From positions 284,083 to 348,082 of the forward strand of contig NZ_LMQB01000001.1 in the NCBI RefSeq assembly GCF_001424045.1: a stretch of DNA of 64,000 bases, written 5' to 3'. This document shows, one piece after another, positions 9,351-17,938 of the stretch (the first letter of the stretch is position 1; each line of letters begins with the position of its first letter). The translations under genes were made by a program, and so were the position numbers. This DNA is from Rhizobium sp. Leaf371. Lineage in GTDB: Bacteria > Pseudomonadota > Alphaproteobacteria > Rhizobiales > Rhizobiaceae. The notes beneath the pieces are model-generated. The model saw only the letters and a list, made by a program, of their open reading frames with translations, ran no database searches and was not told the origin of the DNA.

Positions 9351-9530
9351 TCAGGAGAAGAGCCAGACGATGCCGACGATGATGAAGACCCAGAGGATCA
9401 GGGAAAGAAGAACGGCCAGGGAGAGCGCAACGAGCCGCAAGGTCGGGGCGAAGCGCGAGACCTCTTCCGGGCGACGTGTCGCCCATCCGAGAAAAGAGAA
9501 TTCGCAGGAGAAGATCCAGGCTGGCATCAT
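9351..9530 (-). CDS. Small single-pass membrane protein, 59 residues, unknown function
   Basis: A short open frame begins with two consecutive ATG codons. The protein starts with an aromatic stretch (MMPAWIFSCEF), then a charged middle (RRPEEVSRFAP), then a C-terminal hydrophobic helix of about 25 residues rich in V, L, I and W, ending in WLFS. This is the profile of a genuine tail-anchored small protein, since random frames of this size in 63% GC DNA rarely give such a clean helix. A weak GGGAA precedes the start by 4 bases. It lies just upstream of acuI on the same strand, 118 bases away. I do not recognise a family. Confidence 0.5.
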   Translation of the reverse strand: MMPAWIFSCEFSFLGWATRRPEEVSRFAPTLRLVALSLAVLLSLILWVFIIVGIVWLFS

Positions 9531-9958
9531 CGTTCCCGGCGCGTAAGCTGCAAAGACTTACATAACCAGAGGTTGGCCTCGTATGCAAGTGCGCGGACAC
9601 GGTTGCGTCTCGATGCTCCTGCCGCTGACCCTATTCTTGAGACATAAAAGGGATGGAATGTTGGAGAGATGGCCAATTTGTCTTGAGAGTTCGCCGTTGA
9701 CAGCAACGTTCGGCACCAGACATTCCGCCGGGACGCAAATTCCGGGGTTCTGACAGGCACGGCGCGCTGCTGATCAGCAAATCCCACTCCGATTTCGTCA
9801 CCTTACCTTTCGCACCGCGCGAATATGCTGCATCGCAGCAATGATGAGGGAATGCATGAGTAATTATGAAGTTACGTAACCTTAATGGTTTCGCCCAATA
9901 ATAGGGTGATGCCGCGATGTGGGTCGGTTCCGTTGCGCTTTCCACGTCATGAGGACGG
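9531..9958. other. Intergenic region upstream of the first chemoreceptor
   Basis: No convincing gene lies in this 428-base stretch. It is more AT-rich than its surroundings from about 9780 onward. It carries the perfect palindrome GTTACGTAAC at 9871-9880, and an inverted repeat TGCTGC-ATC-GCAGCA around 9828-9842. It should contain the promoter of the chemoreceptor gene that follows and possibly that of the small membrane-protein gene on the other strand. Confidence 0.5.
9871..9880. promoter_or_regulatory. Palindrome GTTACGTAAC upstream of a chemoreceptor gene
   Basis: A perfect 10-base palindrome lies about 80 bases before the chemoreceptor start. Its core TTACGTAA recurs, with similar flanking bases on the right (yCTT), in the gap before the globin-type chemoreceptor at 14973-14982. 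A shared regulator or promoter element is an inference only. Confidence 0.35.
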
Positions 9959-11806
9959 GTGGAGGCGTTTATCCAGCACAGGTGTTTCGTGACGAGGCCA
10001 TCCATCCGCACATCGCTTATCGCGATCTTTGCCGCTATTGCCGTTCTCACGGCCATTTTCTCCGTCGTCACGCTGCAGTCGCTGTCGAAGACGCGCGAAA
10101 TCTCCGACAATGTCGTCACGGACGTGTTTCCCGCCGTGTCCGCGGTCAAGGATATCCGCATCGAGCTGGTGTCCATGCGGCTCGGCTATTTCCAGTATCT
10201 CGCGGCCCTCACGCCCGAAGCGACGAAAAAGGCCGAGGCGCTTCTCGGCGAGGCGCGGCTGCGGATCGCACATGCCGTCGAAGTCTATACGCCCTATGTC
10301 GGCTCGGATGCCGAGCGCACCCTTCTGAAGACGGTCACGGACAGCCTGGAAGCCTACATCAAGGCCGGCGGCAACATGATCACCCTTGCCAAGGTCGGCA
10401 ATTTCCAGCAGGCAAACAACATGCTGGAATCGATGGGCGAGATCATCGTTCCGGCCCAGGTCGGGCTCGACGAACTGATCGCCGAGAACACGGCACAGGT
10501 GACCGACGCGACGGAACTGATGCACCACACCTCTGCCGACGCCCAGATGATCACCTTCATCCTGATCGGTGTCGTCGCGACGCTTCTGGTCGTCTCCACC
10601 CTCTACGTCCTTCGCGGCATCGCCAGCCCGATCCGCGCGATCACGACGGCGATGACCGGCCTTGCCAAAGGCGATACCGACAGCGCCATCCCATATTCGC
10701 AGCGCTCCGACGAAATCGGCCAGATGGCCGGCGCCGTCGAGGTGTTCCGTGTTGCCGCCGTTTCCAACAAGGATCTGCAGAGCCAGGCCGAAACCCTGCG
10801 CCGCGCGGCGGAGGCCGACCGCGAGCGTCTCGCGGCGGACGCCGAACGGGCCGCCCAGGCCCGGCTCGATCAGGCCACATCGAGCCTTGCGGACGGCCTG
10901 CGCCGTCTGGCGGCAGGCGATCTCTCCTTCCGTCTCGACGTTCCCTTCGCGCCCGATTTCGAAGCCCTGCGCCACGACCTGAACGCGGCGGTCTCCCAGC
11001 TCAACGAAACGCTTGCCGCGGTTGCCGTCGCTGCCGACCAGATCGACAACGGCGCTCGCGAAGTGAGCGAGAGTGCCAACGACCTGTCGCGCCGCACGGA
11101 ACAGCAGGCGGCCTCGCTGGAGGAAACCGCAGCGGCGCTCGATGAGATCACCGCCAATGTCGGCCAGTCCTCCAAGCGCACCAACGAGGCGCGCGAAGTG
11201 GCGGTTCACGCCAACAAGAGCGCGTCCCGCTCGGGCGAGGTGGTTGCGGAAGCCGTCACCGCCATGGGCCGTATCGAACACTCCTCAAGCCAGATCTCCT
11301 CGATCATCGGCGTGATCGACGAAATCGCGTTCCAGACCAATCTGCTTGCCCTGAATGCCGGTGTCGAGGCGGCCCGGGCAGGGGAGGCCGGCCGCGGCTT
11401 TGCCGTGGTTGCGCAGGAAGTGCGCGAGCTGGCCCAGCGATCGGCCAAGGCAGCCAAGGAGATCAAGGACCTGATCCGCAACTCGACGGCTGAAGTGGAA
11501 AGCGGCGTGAAGCTCGTTCGCGACACCGGTGACGTGCTGAAGACCATCGAGGCGCATGTCGTCGAGATCAACGGCCATATGGAGGCCATTGCCACCTCGG
11601 CGCGCGAGCAGTCGACCGGCCTTGCCGAAGTCAACATCGCCGTCAACCAGATGGACCAGGTGACGCAGCAGAACGCCGCCATGGTGGAAGAGACCAGTGC
11701 CGCGGGCAGCACGCTCGCCAGCGAAAGCGCCCGCCTGCGGGAGCTCATCTCCCACTTTACGCTGGCCGGCCGCTCTTCAACCGCGCATCAGCGTTACGCC
11801 GCCTGA
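9959..11806 (+). CDS. Methyl-accepting chemotaxis protein, membrane-bound, four-helix sensor
   Basis: 615-residue chemoreceptor. The first transmembrane helix is near residues 20-38. A periplasmic helical region without cysteines follows, consistent with a four-helix-bundle ligand domain, and the second transmembrane helix is near 197-218. A HAMP domain follows, then a second HAMP-like stretch containing LADGLRRLAAGDLSFRL. The signalling domain has the hairpin tip [17 protein letters not shown] near residues 450-467. The tail (QRYAA) lacks the W-x-x-F/Y docking pentapeptide seen in the two neighbouring receptors. The start is uncertain: the GTG at 9959 has GAGGA only 3 bases upstream, and a GTG at 9989 would trim ten residues without losing a domain. 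Confidence 0.9.
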   Translation: MEAFIQHRCFVTRPSIRTSLIAIFAAIAVLTAIFSVVTLQSLSKTREISDNVVTDVFPAVSAVKDIRIELVSMRLGYFQYLAALTPEATKKAEALLGEARLRIAHAVEVYTPYVGSDAERTLLKTVTDSLEAYIKAGGNMITLAKVGNFQQANNMLESMGEIIVPAQVGLDELIAENTAQVTDATELMHHTSADAQMITFILIGVVATLLVVSTLYVLRGIASPIRAITTAMTGLAKGDTDSAIPYSQRSDEIGQMAGAVEVFRVAAVSNKDLQSQAETLRRAAEADRERLAADAERAAQARLDQATSSLADGLRRLAAGDLSFRLDVPFAPDFEALRHDLNAAVSQLNETLAAVAVAADQIDNGAREVSESANDLSRRTEQQAASLEETAAALDEITANVGQSSKRTNEAREVAVHANKSASRSGEVVAEAVTAMGRIEHSSSQISSIIGVIDEIAFQTNLLALNAGVEAARAGEAGRGFAVVAQEVRELAQRSAKAAKEIKDLIRNSTAEVESGVKLVRDTGDVLKTIEAHVVEINGHMEAIATSAREQSTGLAEVNIAVNQMDQVTQQNAAMVEETSAAGSTLASESARLRELISHFTLAGRSSTAHQRYAA

Positions 11807-11828
11807 CATCGACACCCTTCAAACACCG

Positions 11829-11856
11829 AACCGGTCGAGCCTTCTCGGCCGGTTTT
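11829..11856 (+). terminator. Intrinsic terminator after the first chemoreceptor
   Basis: An 11-base stem (11829-11839 with 11844-11854, one G-T pair) encloses the loop CCTT and runs into TTTT. It lies 22 bases after the chemoreceptor stop. Confidence 0.75.
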
Positions 11857-12059
11857 GTCGTTTCCGAAGCCGGGAAAGACGCAGCGTATGACGGGGACGC
11901 TGAAGGCGCGTCGATGCCGTTCTGGAATGGCCGATCCGGCAGGGTCGGGGGGCAACCGGAACGATGTGATAGACGAGGATGACGAACACGGTTAAGGTTT
12001 TCGTCATATTCCGCCACCAGCGGTGTTTCCGTCTCTGTTTCTAGAGTTGCAACAGTCCC

Positions 12060-12794
12060 ATGCCCGTGAGCCCACTTTCGATCCTCGAGCCGAACGCACT
12101 GAACGACTATGCCGATCTGAGATCCGTGCCCAAGCATCGCTTCTTCGGCAAGAATGACCTCGTCGATCGCTTTCGTCTGGCCGTTCCGTTCGATTACATC
12201 ATTATCAGCGGTCTCGACGTGGATCACTATCGGTTCGGGACCGGCTTCTCGATCGATACGGATCTCCCGCCCGCCTTTCTCGAAATCTACGAGGCGGACA
12301 AGCTTCCCGGCATCGATCCGTTTCTCCAGGCGGGCAAGAATTCTCGAGCCGTGGTCGTGGAGAGCGAGGTTTACGCGCTGCACGCACCACCGCCTCGCCT
12401 GGCCTATCTCCAGCAAACGTTCGGGGTCCACAACCGGACGCTCGTCCCCATCTTCCGCAACGACATTGCCTATGGCGCGATCTGCTACACGCGGTCGATC
12501 CCCTTCACGCTCGACGAGATCCGGTTTCTGGAACTTGTTTCGGAGCTGATCCATACGGCCGTGACGAAGCCGCTCGTGGAGCGCTTTGCGGCTGACCAGA
12601 TGGGGCTGACGAAGGGCGAACTCGCCTGTCTGGAAGCCGCCAGCCGTGGTTTGACCAGCGAGGCCATCGCCATGGAAACCGGCTTTCAAAGCGATACCGT
12701 GAACAGCTACATCAAGTCTTCCGTCAAGAAGCTCGGCGCAACGAACCGGACACAGGCGATCGTGGAGGCCTTGCGCAGACGCCTGATAGCCTGA
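12060..12794 (+). CDS. LuxR-family transcriptional regulator with autoinducer-binding-like N-terminal domain
   Basis: 244-residue protein. Residues from about 25 to 160 resemble the autoinducer-binding fold of LuxR-type regulators. The C-terminal 65 residues form a GerE/LuxR helix-turn-helix: LTKGELACLEAASRGLTSEAIA, then SDTVNSYIKSSVKKLGATNRTQA. No acyl-homoserine-lactone synthase is nearby, so it may be an orphan LuxR or a rhizobial motility regulator of the VisN/VisR kind; the position between chemoreceptor genes favours a motility role, but this is inference. No strong ribosome-binding site precedes the ATG. The gene that follows is another chemoreceptor, 301 bases downstream. Confidence 0.85.
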   Translation: MPVSPLSILEPNALNDYADLRSVPKHRFFGKNDLVDRFRLAVPFDYIIISGLDVDHYRFGTGFSIDTDLPPAFLEIYEADKLPGIDPFLQAGKNSRAVVVESEVYALHAPPPRLAYLQQTFGVHNRTLVPIFRNDIAYGAICYTRSIPFTLDEIRFLELVSELIHTAVTKPLVERFAADQMGLTKGELACLEAASRGLTSEAIAMETGFQSDTVNSYIKSSVKKLGATNRTQAIVEALRRRLIA

Positions 12795-13095
12795 CTGTCG
12801 GGTCTCTGCGCCTCGAAGTCACGTTCGTTTTTGCGCATAATCCAAAACGAATCTGACAGATATCTGTTTTAATTTATCATTATTGTTTTTAGCCTAATTT
12901 AGGGGTCTGCACGATCCGATGGTTTCGGTGACGGCACTTCAGGCTGCAGTGGACCCGATCCTTCACTCCCTTCCAGGTCTTTCCGAGGGCGATCTTTGAC
13001 CTCACGGGAACACGCTGCGTTATCGTAGGGGCTTTTTCAACCGGTCCGATCGCTGTTCGAAGATCCATTTGATCCTCTGATGCAAAGGAATCGGC
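12795..13095. other. AT-rich intergenic region between the luxR-type gene and the PAS chemoreceptor
   Basis: This 301-base gap has no convincing gene. It contains a strongly AT-rich patch at about 12835-12905 with the palindromes ACAGATATCTGT (12856-12867) and CCTAATTTAGG (12893-12903). The right half is of normal composition and leads into the chemoreceptor ribosome-binding site AAGGA at 13084-13088. Confidence 0.5.
12856..12867. promoter_or_regulatory. Perfect 12-base palindrome ACAGATATCTGT, candidate LuxR-type operator
   Basis: The palindrome lies 62 bases after the stop of the luxR-type gene and 229 bases before the PAS chemoreceptor. Its CAGATATCTG core resembles the dyads bound by LuxR-family regulators, though it is shorter than the usual 18-20 base box. 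Its role is inferred from position and symmetry only. Confidence 0.3.
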
Positions 13096-14871
13096 ATGAA
13101 ATTTTCATTTTCCAGACGTCAGGGCGCAGCTGCGATCCTGGCCGCGATGGACAAGTCGCAGGCCATCATCGAGTTCGATATGAAGGGCACGATCCTGCAT
13201 GCGAACGCCAATTTCTGTTCCACCCTCGGCTACACGCTGCCCGAGATCATCGGTCGCAACCACAGCATGTTCGTCGATCCCGCAGAGGCCGCGTCGCCGG
13301 CCTACAGCGCCTTCTGGGCGTCGCTCGGCGCGGGAAAATTCGATCAACGCCAGTACAAGCGGATTGCAAAAGGCGGGCGGGACGTCTGGATCGAGGCGTC
13401 CTACAATCCCGTCTTGCGCGGGTCGAAGCCTTACAAGGTGGTCAAGGTCGCAACCGATATCACCGCATTCAAGCTGAAGACGGCGGAAGATGCCAGCAAG
13501 CTTGCCGCCGTCTCGCGCGCTCAGGCCGTGATCGAATTCACGCCGCAGGGCGACGTCATCACCGCCAATGAGAACTTCCTGACGACGCTCGGCTATCAGC
13601 TCTCCGAGATCGAGGGGCGGCACCACGCCATGTTCTGTGATCCCGCCACGGTGGGCGGCGCCGAATACCGCGCGTTCTGGGACCGGCTGCGCGCCGGCGA
13701 ATTCGTTGTGGAAGAGTTCAGGAGGATCGCCAAGGGCGGCAGGACGGTGCATATCCAAGCGTCCTACAATCCGATCTTCGCCATGGATGGCAGCGTCGTC
13801 AAGGTGGTGAAATTCGCCACCGACATCTCGGCGCGCGTCGAAAACGTCCAGCGCCTGGGCGAAGGGTTGCAACGGCTCGCGGCCGGAGATCTCTGTCAAA
13901 ACATCGACCGGTCGTTCATCCCTTCGCTCGACCAGCTGCGCACCGACTTCAACGGCGCGGCGGACCGGCTGAAATCCGCCATGACCTCCGTGGGTCATAA
14001 TGCAGCAGCCATCGCCTCTGGCGCGAACGAGATGCGGTCGGCCGCCGACGACCTCGCCCGGCGCACGGAGCAGCAGGCCGCATCCGTGGAACAGACGGCA
14101 GCCGCGCTCGAGGAGATCACGCAGACGGTGGCCGACTCCAGCCGCAGGGCCGGCGAGGCGGGCAAGCTGGTCGCGGATACGCGGGCGAACGCCGAGCAAT
14201 CGGGCGCGGTGGTGAAGACGGCCATCATCGCGATGGGCGAGATCGAGCGTTCCTCGCGCGAGATCGGCAACATTATCGGCGTCATCGACGATATCGCCTT
14301 CCAGACCAACCTGCTGGCGCTGAACGCCGGCGTGGAGGCGGCGCGGGCCGGAGAGGCCGGCAAGGGATTTGCCGTCGTCGCCCAGGAGGTTCGCGAGCTT
14401 GCGCAGCGCTCCGCCAAGGCCGCCAAGGAGATCAAGTCGCTCATCAACCTCTCGAGTGAGCAGGTCAAGACCGGCGTCGTGCTCGTCGGCCAGACCGGCA
14501 AGGCGCTCGAGGTGATCGTCGGGCAGGTGCACGAGATCAACATGAACGTCGCCGCCATTGTCGAGGGGTCCCGCGAGCAGGCGACCGGACTTGCGGAAAT
14601 CAACACGGCGGTCAACACCATGGACCAGGGGACGCAGCAGAATGCCGCCCTGGTGGAGCAATCCACCGCCGCCAGCCATGGACTTGCGGGGGAGGCGGAT
14701 GCGCTGTTCACCCTGATCCGGCAGTTCAAGGTCGATGAAAGAGGCAGGGCCGAGCCTGGGGCGACGCGGCCGGCGATGCGTCACCAGAACGCCGCCCGCC
14801 CGCCCGCTCGACAGGTTTCGCGTGGCGCGATCGGGACCGCGGCGCTCAAGGAAACCTGGGAGGAGTTCTGA
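13096..14871 (+). CDS. Soluble methyl-accepting chemotaxis protein with tandem PAS domains
   Basis: 591-residue receptor without transmembrane helices. Two homologous PAS domains occupy about residues 16-125 and 138-250; each has a YNP...KVVK(V/F)ATDI end typical of PAS/PAC. A HAMP-like linker LGEGLQRLAAGDL comes next, then the signalling domain, with tip [17 protein letters not shown] near residues 395-412. The C-terminus is TWEEF, a W-x-x-F docking pentapeptide of the kind that tethers CheR/CheB. It probably senses an intracellular signal such as redox state or oxygen through a PAS cofactor, which cannot be named from sequence. AAGGA lies 7 bases before the ATG. Confidence 0.92.
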   Translation: MKFSFSRRQGAAAILAAMDKSQAIIEFDMKGTILHANANFCSTLGYTLPEIIGRNHSMFVDPAEAASPAYSAFWASLGAGKFDQRQYKRIAKGGRDVWIEASYNPVLRGSKPYKVVKVATDITAFKLKTAEDASKLAAVSRAQAVIEFTPQGDVITANENFLTTLGYQLSEIEGRHHAMFCDPATVGGAEYRAFWDRLRAGEFVVEEFRRIAKGGRTVHIQASYNPIFAMDGSVVKVVKFATDISARVENVQRLGEGLQRLAAGDLCQNIDRSFIPSLDQLRTDFNGAADRLKSAMTSVGHNAAAIASGANEMRSAADDLARRTEQQAASVEQTAAALEEITQTVADSSRRAGEAGKLVADTRANAEQSGAVVKTAIIAMGEIERSSREIGNIIGVIDDIAFQTNLLALNAGVEAARAGEAGKGFAVVAQEVRELAQRSAKAAKEIKSLINLSSEQVKTGVVLVGQTGKALEVIVGQVHEINMNVAAIVEGSREQATGLAEINTAVNTMDQGTQQNAALVEQSTAASHGLAGEADALFTLIRQFKVDERGRAEPGATRPAMRHQNAARPPARQVSRGAIGTAALKETWEEF

Positions 14872-14972
14872 GGATCATCCGCTGAGCGCAGCCTCGGTCG
14901 CGCCAGGCCCGGGTTCCACCGTGCGAACTAAATTAAATGCTTACAAATGCAATCGGTATTAGTGCGTATATA

Positions 14973-14982
14973 ATTACGTAAT
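14973..14982. promoter_or_regulatory. Palindrome ATTACGTAAT upstream of the globin chemoreceptor
   Basis: This perfect 10-base palindrome shares its TTACGTAA core and the yCTT right flank with the element at 9871-9880 before the first chemoreceptor gene. Confidence 0.35.
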
Positions 14983-14996
14983 CTTGTAGTTTCATA

Positions 14997-15011
14997 TTAA
15001 CGCGACATTAA
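14997..15011. promoter_or_regulatory. Candidate CtrA box TTAA-N7-TTAA
   Basis: Two TTAA half-sites are separated by CGCGACA, exactly 7 bases, as in the alphaproteobacterial CtrA consensus (TTAA-N7-TTAA). CtrA controls motility and chemotaxis genes in many alphaproteobacteria, so placement about 255 bases before a chemoreceptor is plausible. The match could arise by chance in an AT-rich gap. Confidence 0.3.
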
Positions 15012-15265
15012 GCATGTTGCCCTAGTTTCGAAAGTCCAGACAGGCGCAGTCGCGCCGCCCGCCCCTGATCGCGGTCTGGCGCCGATTGAAGCGCCGCCAT
15101 CGCGTCGCCAGGCGAGCTCCTCCAGACATGTTTGCCCCTTCAAGGAGATCAGGATCGCCGGCCGCCGCGCCGTCGGCTCCGACCGTCTTCTGGATCGCGC
15201 AGCCGTGTCTTGCGCGGGAGCGCTGCAACAGGATCTGCGGGAGCAGAGGTCGAAAGGGCACGAAC

Positions 15266-16855
15266 ATGACCAAGGCAAAACCTGAAACTGCCATTCTGAA
15301 CGAGCGACTGGACTTTGTCGGCCTGCTTGAACCGCAGCGCCGCAATCTGGCCGCGCTCGCCCCGACCATCAATGCCTCGCTTGCGGGTGCGCTCGAGATC
15401 TTCTACGCGAAGGTCCGGCATCATCCGGATACGGCGAAATTCTTTTCCGGCGACAGCCATGTGGCGCAGGCCAAGAAGCGGCAGGCCCATCACTGGGAAA
15501 CGATTTCCTCCGCGAAATACGATCAGGCCTATATCGACGAGGTGACCCTGATCGGCCGGACGCATGCCCGGCTGGGTCTGGAGCCGCGATGGTACATCGG
15601 CGGTTACGCTTTGATGATCGAGAACATCGTGCGGGCCGTGATCGACAAGGAACTCGACGGATTTCTCGTGCGCAAGAAGCGCGCGAAGCTCGGCGACGAC
15701 GTGACCACTGTGGTCAAGGCGGCGCTCGTGGATATGGACTATGCGATTTCCGTCTATCTCGACGTTCTCGCCGGCGAGCGGGCCAAGGCCGAAGAGCGAC
15801 AGGCGGTCCTGAAGGCCGAGCAGGACGAAGCCCTCGCCGCGCTGGGCGAGGCACTGGCTGCCCTGTCGAACGGGGATCTGACCCGTCCCGTCCACCAGGC
15901 GCTTGCCTCCAGCTTCGACACCATCAAGACCGATTTCAACGGCTCCATCGAGACGCTCGGCAGCGCGATGTCCGAGATCCTGCAGGCCGTCGGCTTCGTG
16001 CTCGCCCAGTCCTCCGAAATCGCCGCGGCGACGGACGACATGGCCAAACGGACCGAACGCCAGGCTGCGGCGCTCGAAGAGACGGCGGCAGCCCTGGAGG
16101 AGATCAGCTCGATTGCCCGCCAGTCCGAGACGCGGACGGCCGAGGTCCAGTCCGTGGTCACCGTGTCGGCTTCGGAAGCCGCAGCCTCCGGCAAGATCGT
16201 GGAAGAGGCCGTCCAGGCGATGAGCGACATCGTACAGTCGTCGAGCCAGATGAACGATATCATCGCCGTCATCGACGAGATCGCGTTTCAGACCAATCTT
16301 CTGGCGCTGAATGCCGGCGTCGAGGCGGCACGCGCCGGCGAGCAGGGCAAGGGCTTTGCCGTCGTCGCCCAGGAAGTTCGCGAACTCGCCCAGAGATCCG
16401 CCCGCGCCGCAAAGGAAATCAAGGAGTTGATCGCGCGCTCCTCGCAGGATGTCGCCCGCGGCGTGGCCCTGGTCAACACGACCGGCAAGGCCCTGAAGAG
16501 CATCGGCGGCCAGGTCGAGGCGATCGACGAACACATGACCTCGATCGCCCAGTCATCCCGCGAGCAGGCGACCGGTATCGCCGAGATCAACATCGCCATC
16601 GGAAGCCTCGACAGCATTACCCAGCAGAACGCCGCCATGGTCGAGGAGACCTCCGCCTCGACGGTCAAGCTTTCCTCTGAAGCCGAGCGCCTCTCCGACC
16701 TCGTCGCCGCCTTCCGCACCCCGTCCGGCAACGCGACCCGCGCGACCGAAAGCCGCGCCGCCCCCGCACGCCAACCCCCCCGTCCGTCGCCTCAGCCCGC
16801 GACGGGATATGCGACGGAAAAGAAGGTCGCGAACGGCGGCTGGTCGGAATACTGA
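15266..16855 (+). CDS. Globin-coupled chemoreceptor (HemAT-like oxygen sensor)
   Basis: 529-residue soluble receptor. Residues about 10-165 form a protoglobin/sensor-globin domain. The heme proximal histidine is H100 in [19 protein letters not shown], the family hallmark. A HAMP-like linker ([13 protein letters not shown]) leads into the chemoreceptor signalling domain, with tip [17 protein letters not shown] near residue 333-350. The protein ends in GGWSEY; WSEY fits the W-x-x-F/Y docking pattern. It should bind O2 and signal aerotaxis through CheA/CheW. The ATG at 15266 is chosen because AAAGGG lies 7 bases before it and the globin homology starts just after. Confidence 0.92.
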   Translation: MTKAKPETAILNERLDFVGLLEPQRRNLAALAPTINASLAGALEIFYAKVRHHPDTAKFFSGDSHVAQAKKRQAHHWETISSAKYDQAYIDEVTLIGRTHARLGLEPRWYIGGYALMIENIVRAVIDKELDGFLVRKKRAKLGDDVTTVVKAALVDMDYAISVYLDVLAGERAKAEERQAVLKAEQDEALAALGEALAALSNGDLTRPVHQALASSFDTIKTDFNGSIETLGSAMSEILQAVGFVLAQSSEIAAATDDMAKRTERQAAALEETAAALEEISSIARQSETRTAEVQSVVTVSASEAAASGKIVEEAVQAMSDIVQSSSQMNDIIAVIDEIAFQTNLLALNAGVEAARAGEQGKGFAVVAQEVRELAQRSARAAKEIKELIARSSQDVARGVALVNTTGKALKSIGGQVEAIDEHMTSIAQSSREQATGIAEINIAIGSLDSITQQNAAMVEETSASTVKLSSEAERLSDLVAAFRTPSGNATRATESRAAPARQPPRPSPQPATGYATEKKVANGGWSEY

Positions 16856-16868
16856 TCGATGATGGCCA

Positions 16869-16897
16869 ACCCGAGCGGTTTTGCGAGCCGCTCGGGT
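16869..16897 (+). terminator. Hairpin after the globin chemoreceptor
   Basis: A perfect 10-base stem (16869-16878 with 16888-16897) and 9-base loop lie 13 bases after the stop codon. There is no T-run after it, so it may be a weak or factor-assisted terminator or an mRNA-stabilising hairpin. Confidence 0.5.
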
Positions 16898-16997
16898 GGT
16901 GGCTGGAACGACATGCCGCCGTGTTGCGGGCGTCAGCTTACCGCAGCTGTTTCGCTGCTCCTGGCATGAAGCGAAGAAGCCTTTACGGCTGAATTGG

Positions 16998-17786
16998 TCA
17001 TCGGACGCGACGAAACCATTCCTTGTCTCGAGCGGCTTTCAGGTCGTCGAGATCGAAGTCTGCATAGACGACGGCCTGTTGCTTGCCCCCCATGGCGAGG
17101 ATTTGGCCCGACGCACCGACAGCAAAGGAATGTCCGTCGTCTTTCGGTTCGGGGTAGTTTGCGACGGCCACTCCGATCACGGACTGGAAAGCCATGGCGC
17201 GGACCCCGGCAACACGGATGTCCCCCACCTCGACATCATCGACCAGAGGGCTGCTGTTCGGCACAAGAACGATCTCTGCTCCAGCACGAACCAGATCGGA
17301 TGCAACGTCTGGAAACTCGCGGTCCATGCATATCATGATCCCGACCGAAACCGGCCCGCAGCGGGTGTCGAGCCGAGAAACCGAGGAACTGTCTCCCGGC
17401 GCACAGGCTTCTTCGGGCACGTCGAAAAAACAGATGTGCCGCTTTCTTTGGTGAAGGACGATATCACCGTTACGATCGATCAGTACGGCCGCATTGAATG
17501 GTTTGGGCTCCGCCTTTTCGAGAAAGGTCGCAACGACTGCGATCTCTGCCCTCCGCGCGGCAACACGAAATGTTTCGATAAAGGCTCCCTGCAGATCGAC
17601 GGCGCCATCGAGCCATGAAGCACGCGCGGAAGCGTTGCGAGGATCGAATTTGCTGTATCCATTCGAAAACATCTCAGGAAACACGATGAGATCTGCAGCC
17701 GTGTCGGCCGCGCTGGTGATGACGGCATCAATGTCGGCATCCGACAGAACTTGGGCGAGTGCGACCCGAAAGGTTTTCGTCGACAT
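16998..17786 (-). CDS. Carbon-nitrogen hydrolase (nitrilase superfamily)
   Basis: 262-residue cytoplasmic amidase/nitrilase-fold enzyme. The catalytic triad can be read in order: Glu in VFPEMFSNGY, Lys in QRKRHICFFD, Cys in GIMICMDREFPD. Such enzymes cleave carbon-nitrogen bonds of amides or N-carbamoyl compounds; the exact substrate is unknown. I chose the ATG at 17786 (protein MSTKTFRVALAQV) over one 14 codons upstream, because typical family members start immediately before the (R)VALAQ strand and an AGAG lies 6 bases before it. Its codon use is less GC-rich than its neighbours, and it sits beside an integrase remnant and a tRNA, so it may be imported DNA. Confidence 0.85.
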   Translation of the reverse strand: MSTKTFRVALAQVLSDADIDAVITSAADTAADLIVFPEMFSNGYSKFDPRNASARASWLDGAVDLQGAFIETFRVAARRAEIAVVATFLEKAEPKPFNAAVLIDRNGDIVLHQRKRHICFFDVPEEACAPGDSSSVSRLDTRCGPVSVGIMICMDREFPDVASDLVRAGAEIVLVPNSSPLVDDVEVGDIRVAGVRAMAFQSVIGVAVANYPEPKDDGHSFAVGASGQILAMGGKQQAVVYADFDLDDLKAARDKEWFRRVR

Positions 17787-17938
17787 ACGCGTCTCTTTCT
17801 CAGCGACTACGGCATCGGACCTCGCCATTCAGCGGTCTACGCCGTGAGCGGACATTCGGTCGGTTTGGGGTCCAGCACATGCCCTTGGGGCTTCGACATC
17901 TCCTGGCAGCGCACCGCCGTCGAACCACGGCGGCGCCG

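Larger units (their letters stand above)
14872..15265. other. Intergenic region upstream of the globin-coupled chemoreceptor
   Basis: 394 bases without a convincing gene. The segment 14930-15015 is AT-rich and holds the palindrome ATTACGTAAT (14973-14982) and a TTAA-N7-TTAA pair (14997-15011). An in-frame extension of the receptor gene through 15086-15265 is possible on paper, but its translation is arginine/proline-rich and unlike a globin N-terminus. Confidence 0.5.

Noticed and set aside
9631-10176. 181-residue minus-strand frame overlapping the first chemoreceptor start
   Set aside because: No family motifs, and most of it is antisense to the receptor's first helix; upstream part is intergenic.
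15086-15265. 60-residue N-terminal extension of the globin chemoreceptor
   Set aside because: It is Arg/Pro-rich, unlike any globin N-terminus, and the ATG at 15266 has a strong ribosome-binding site.
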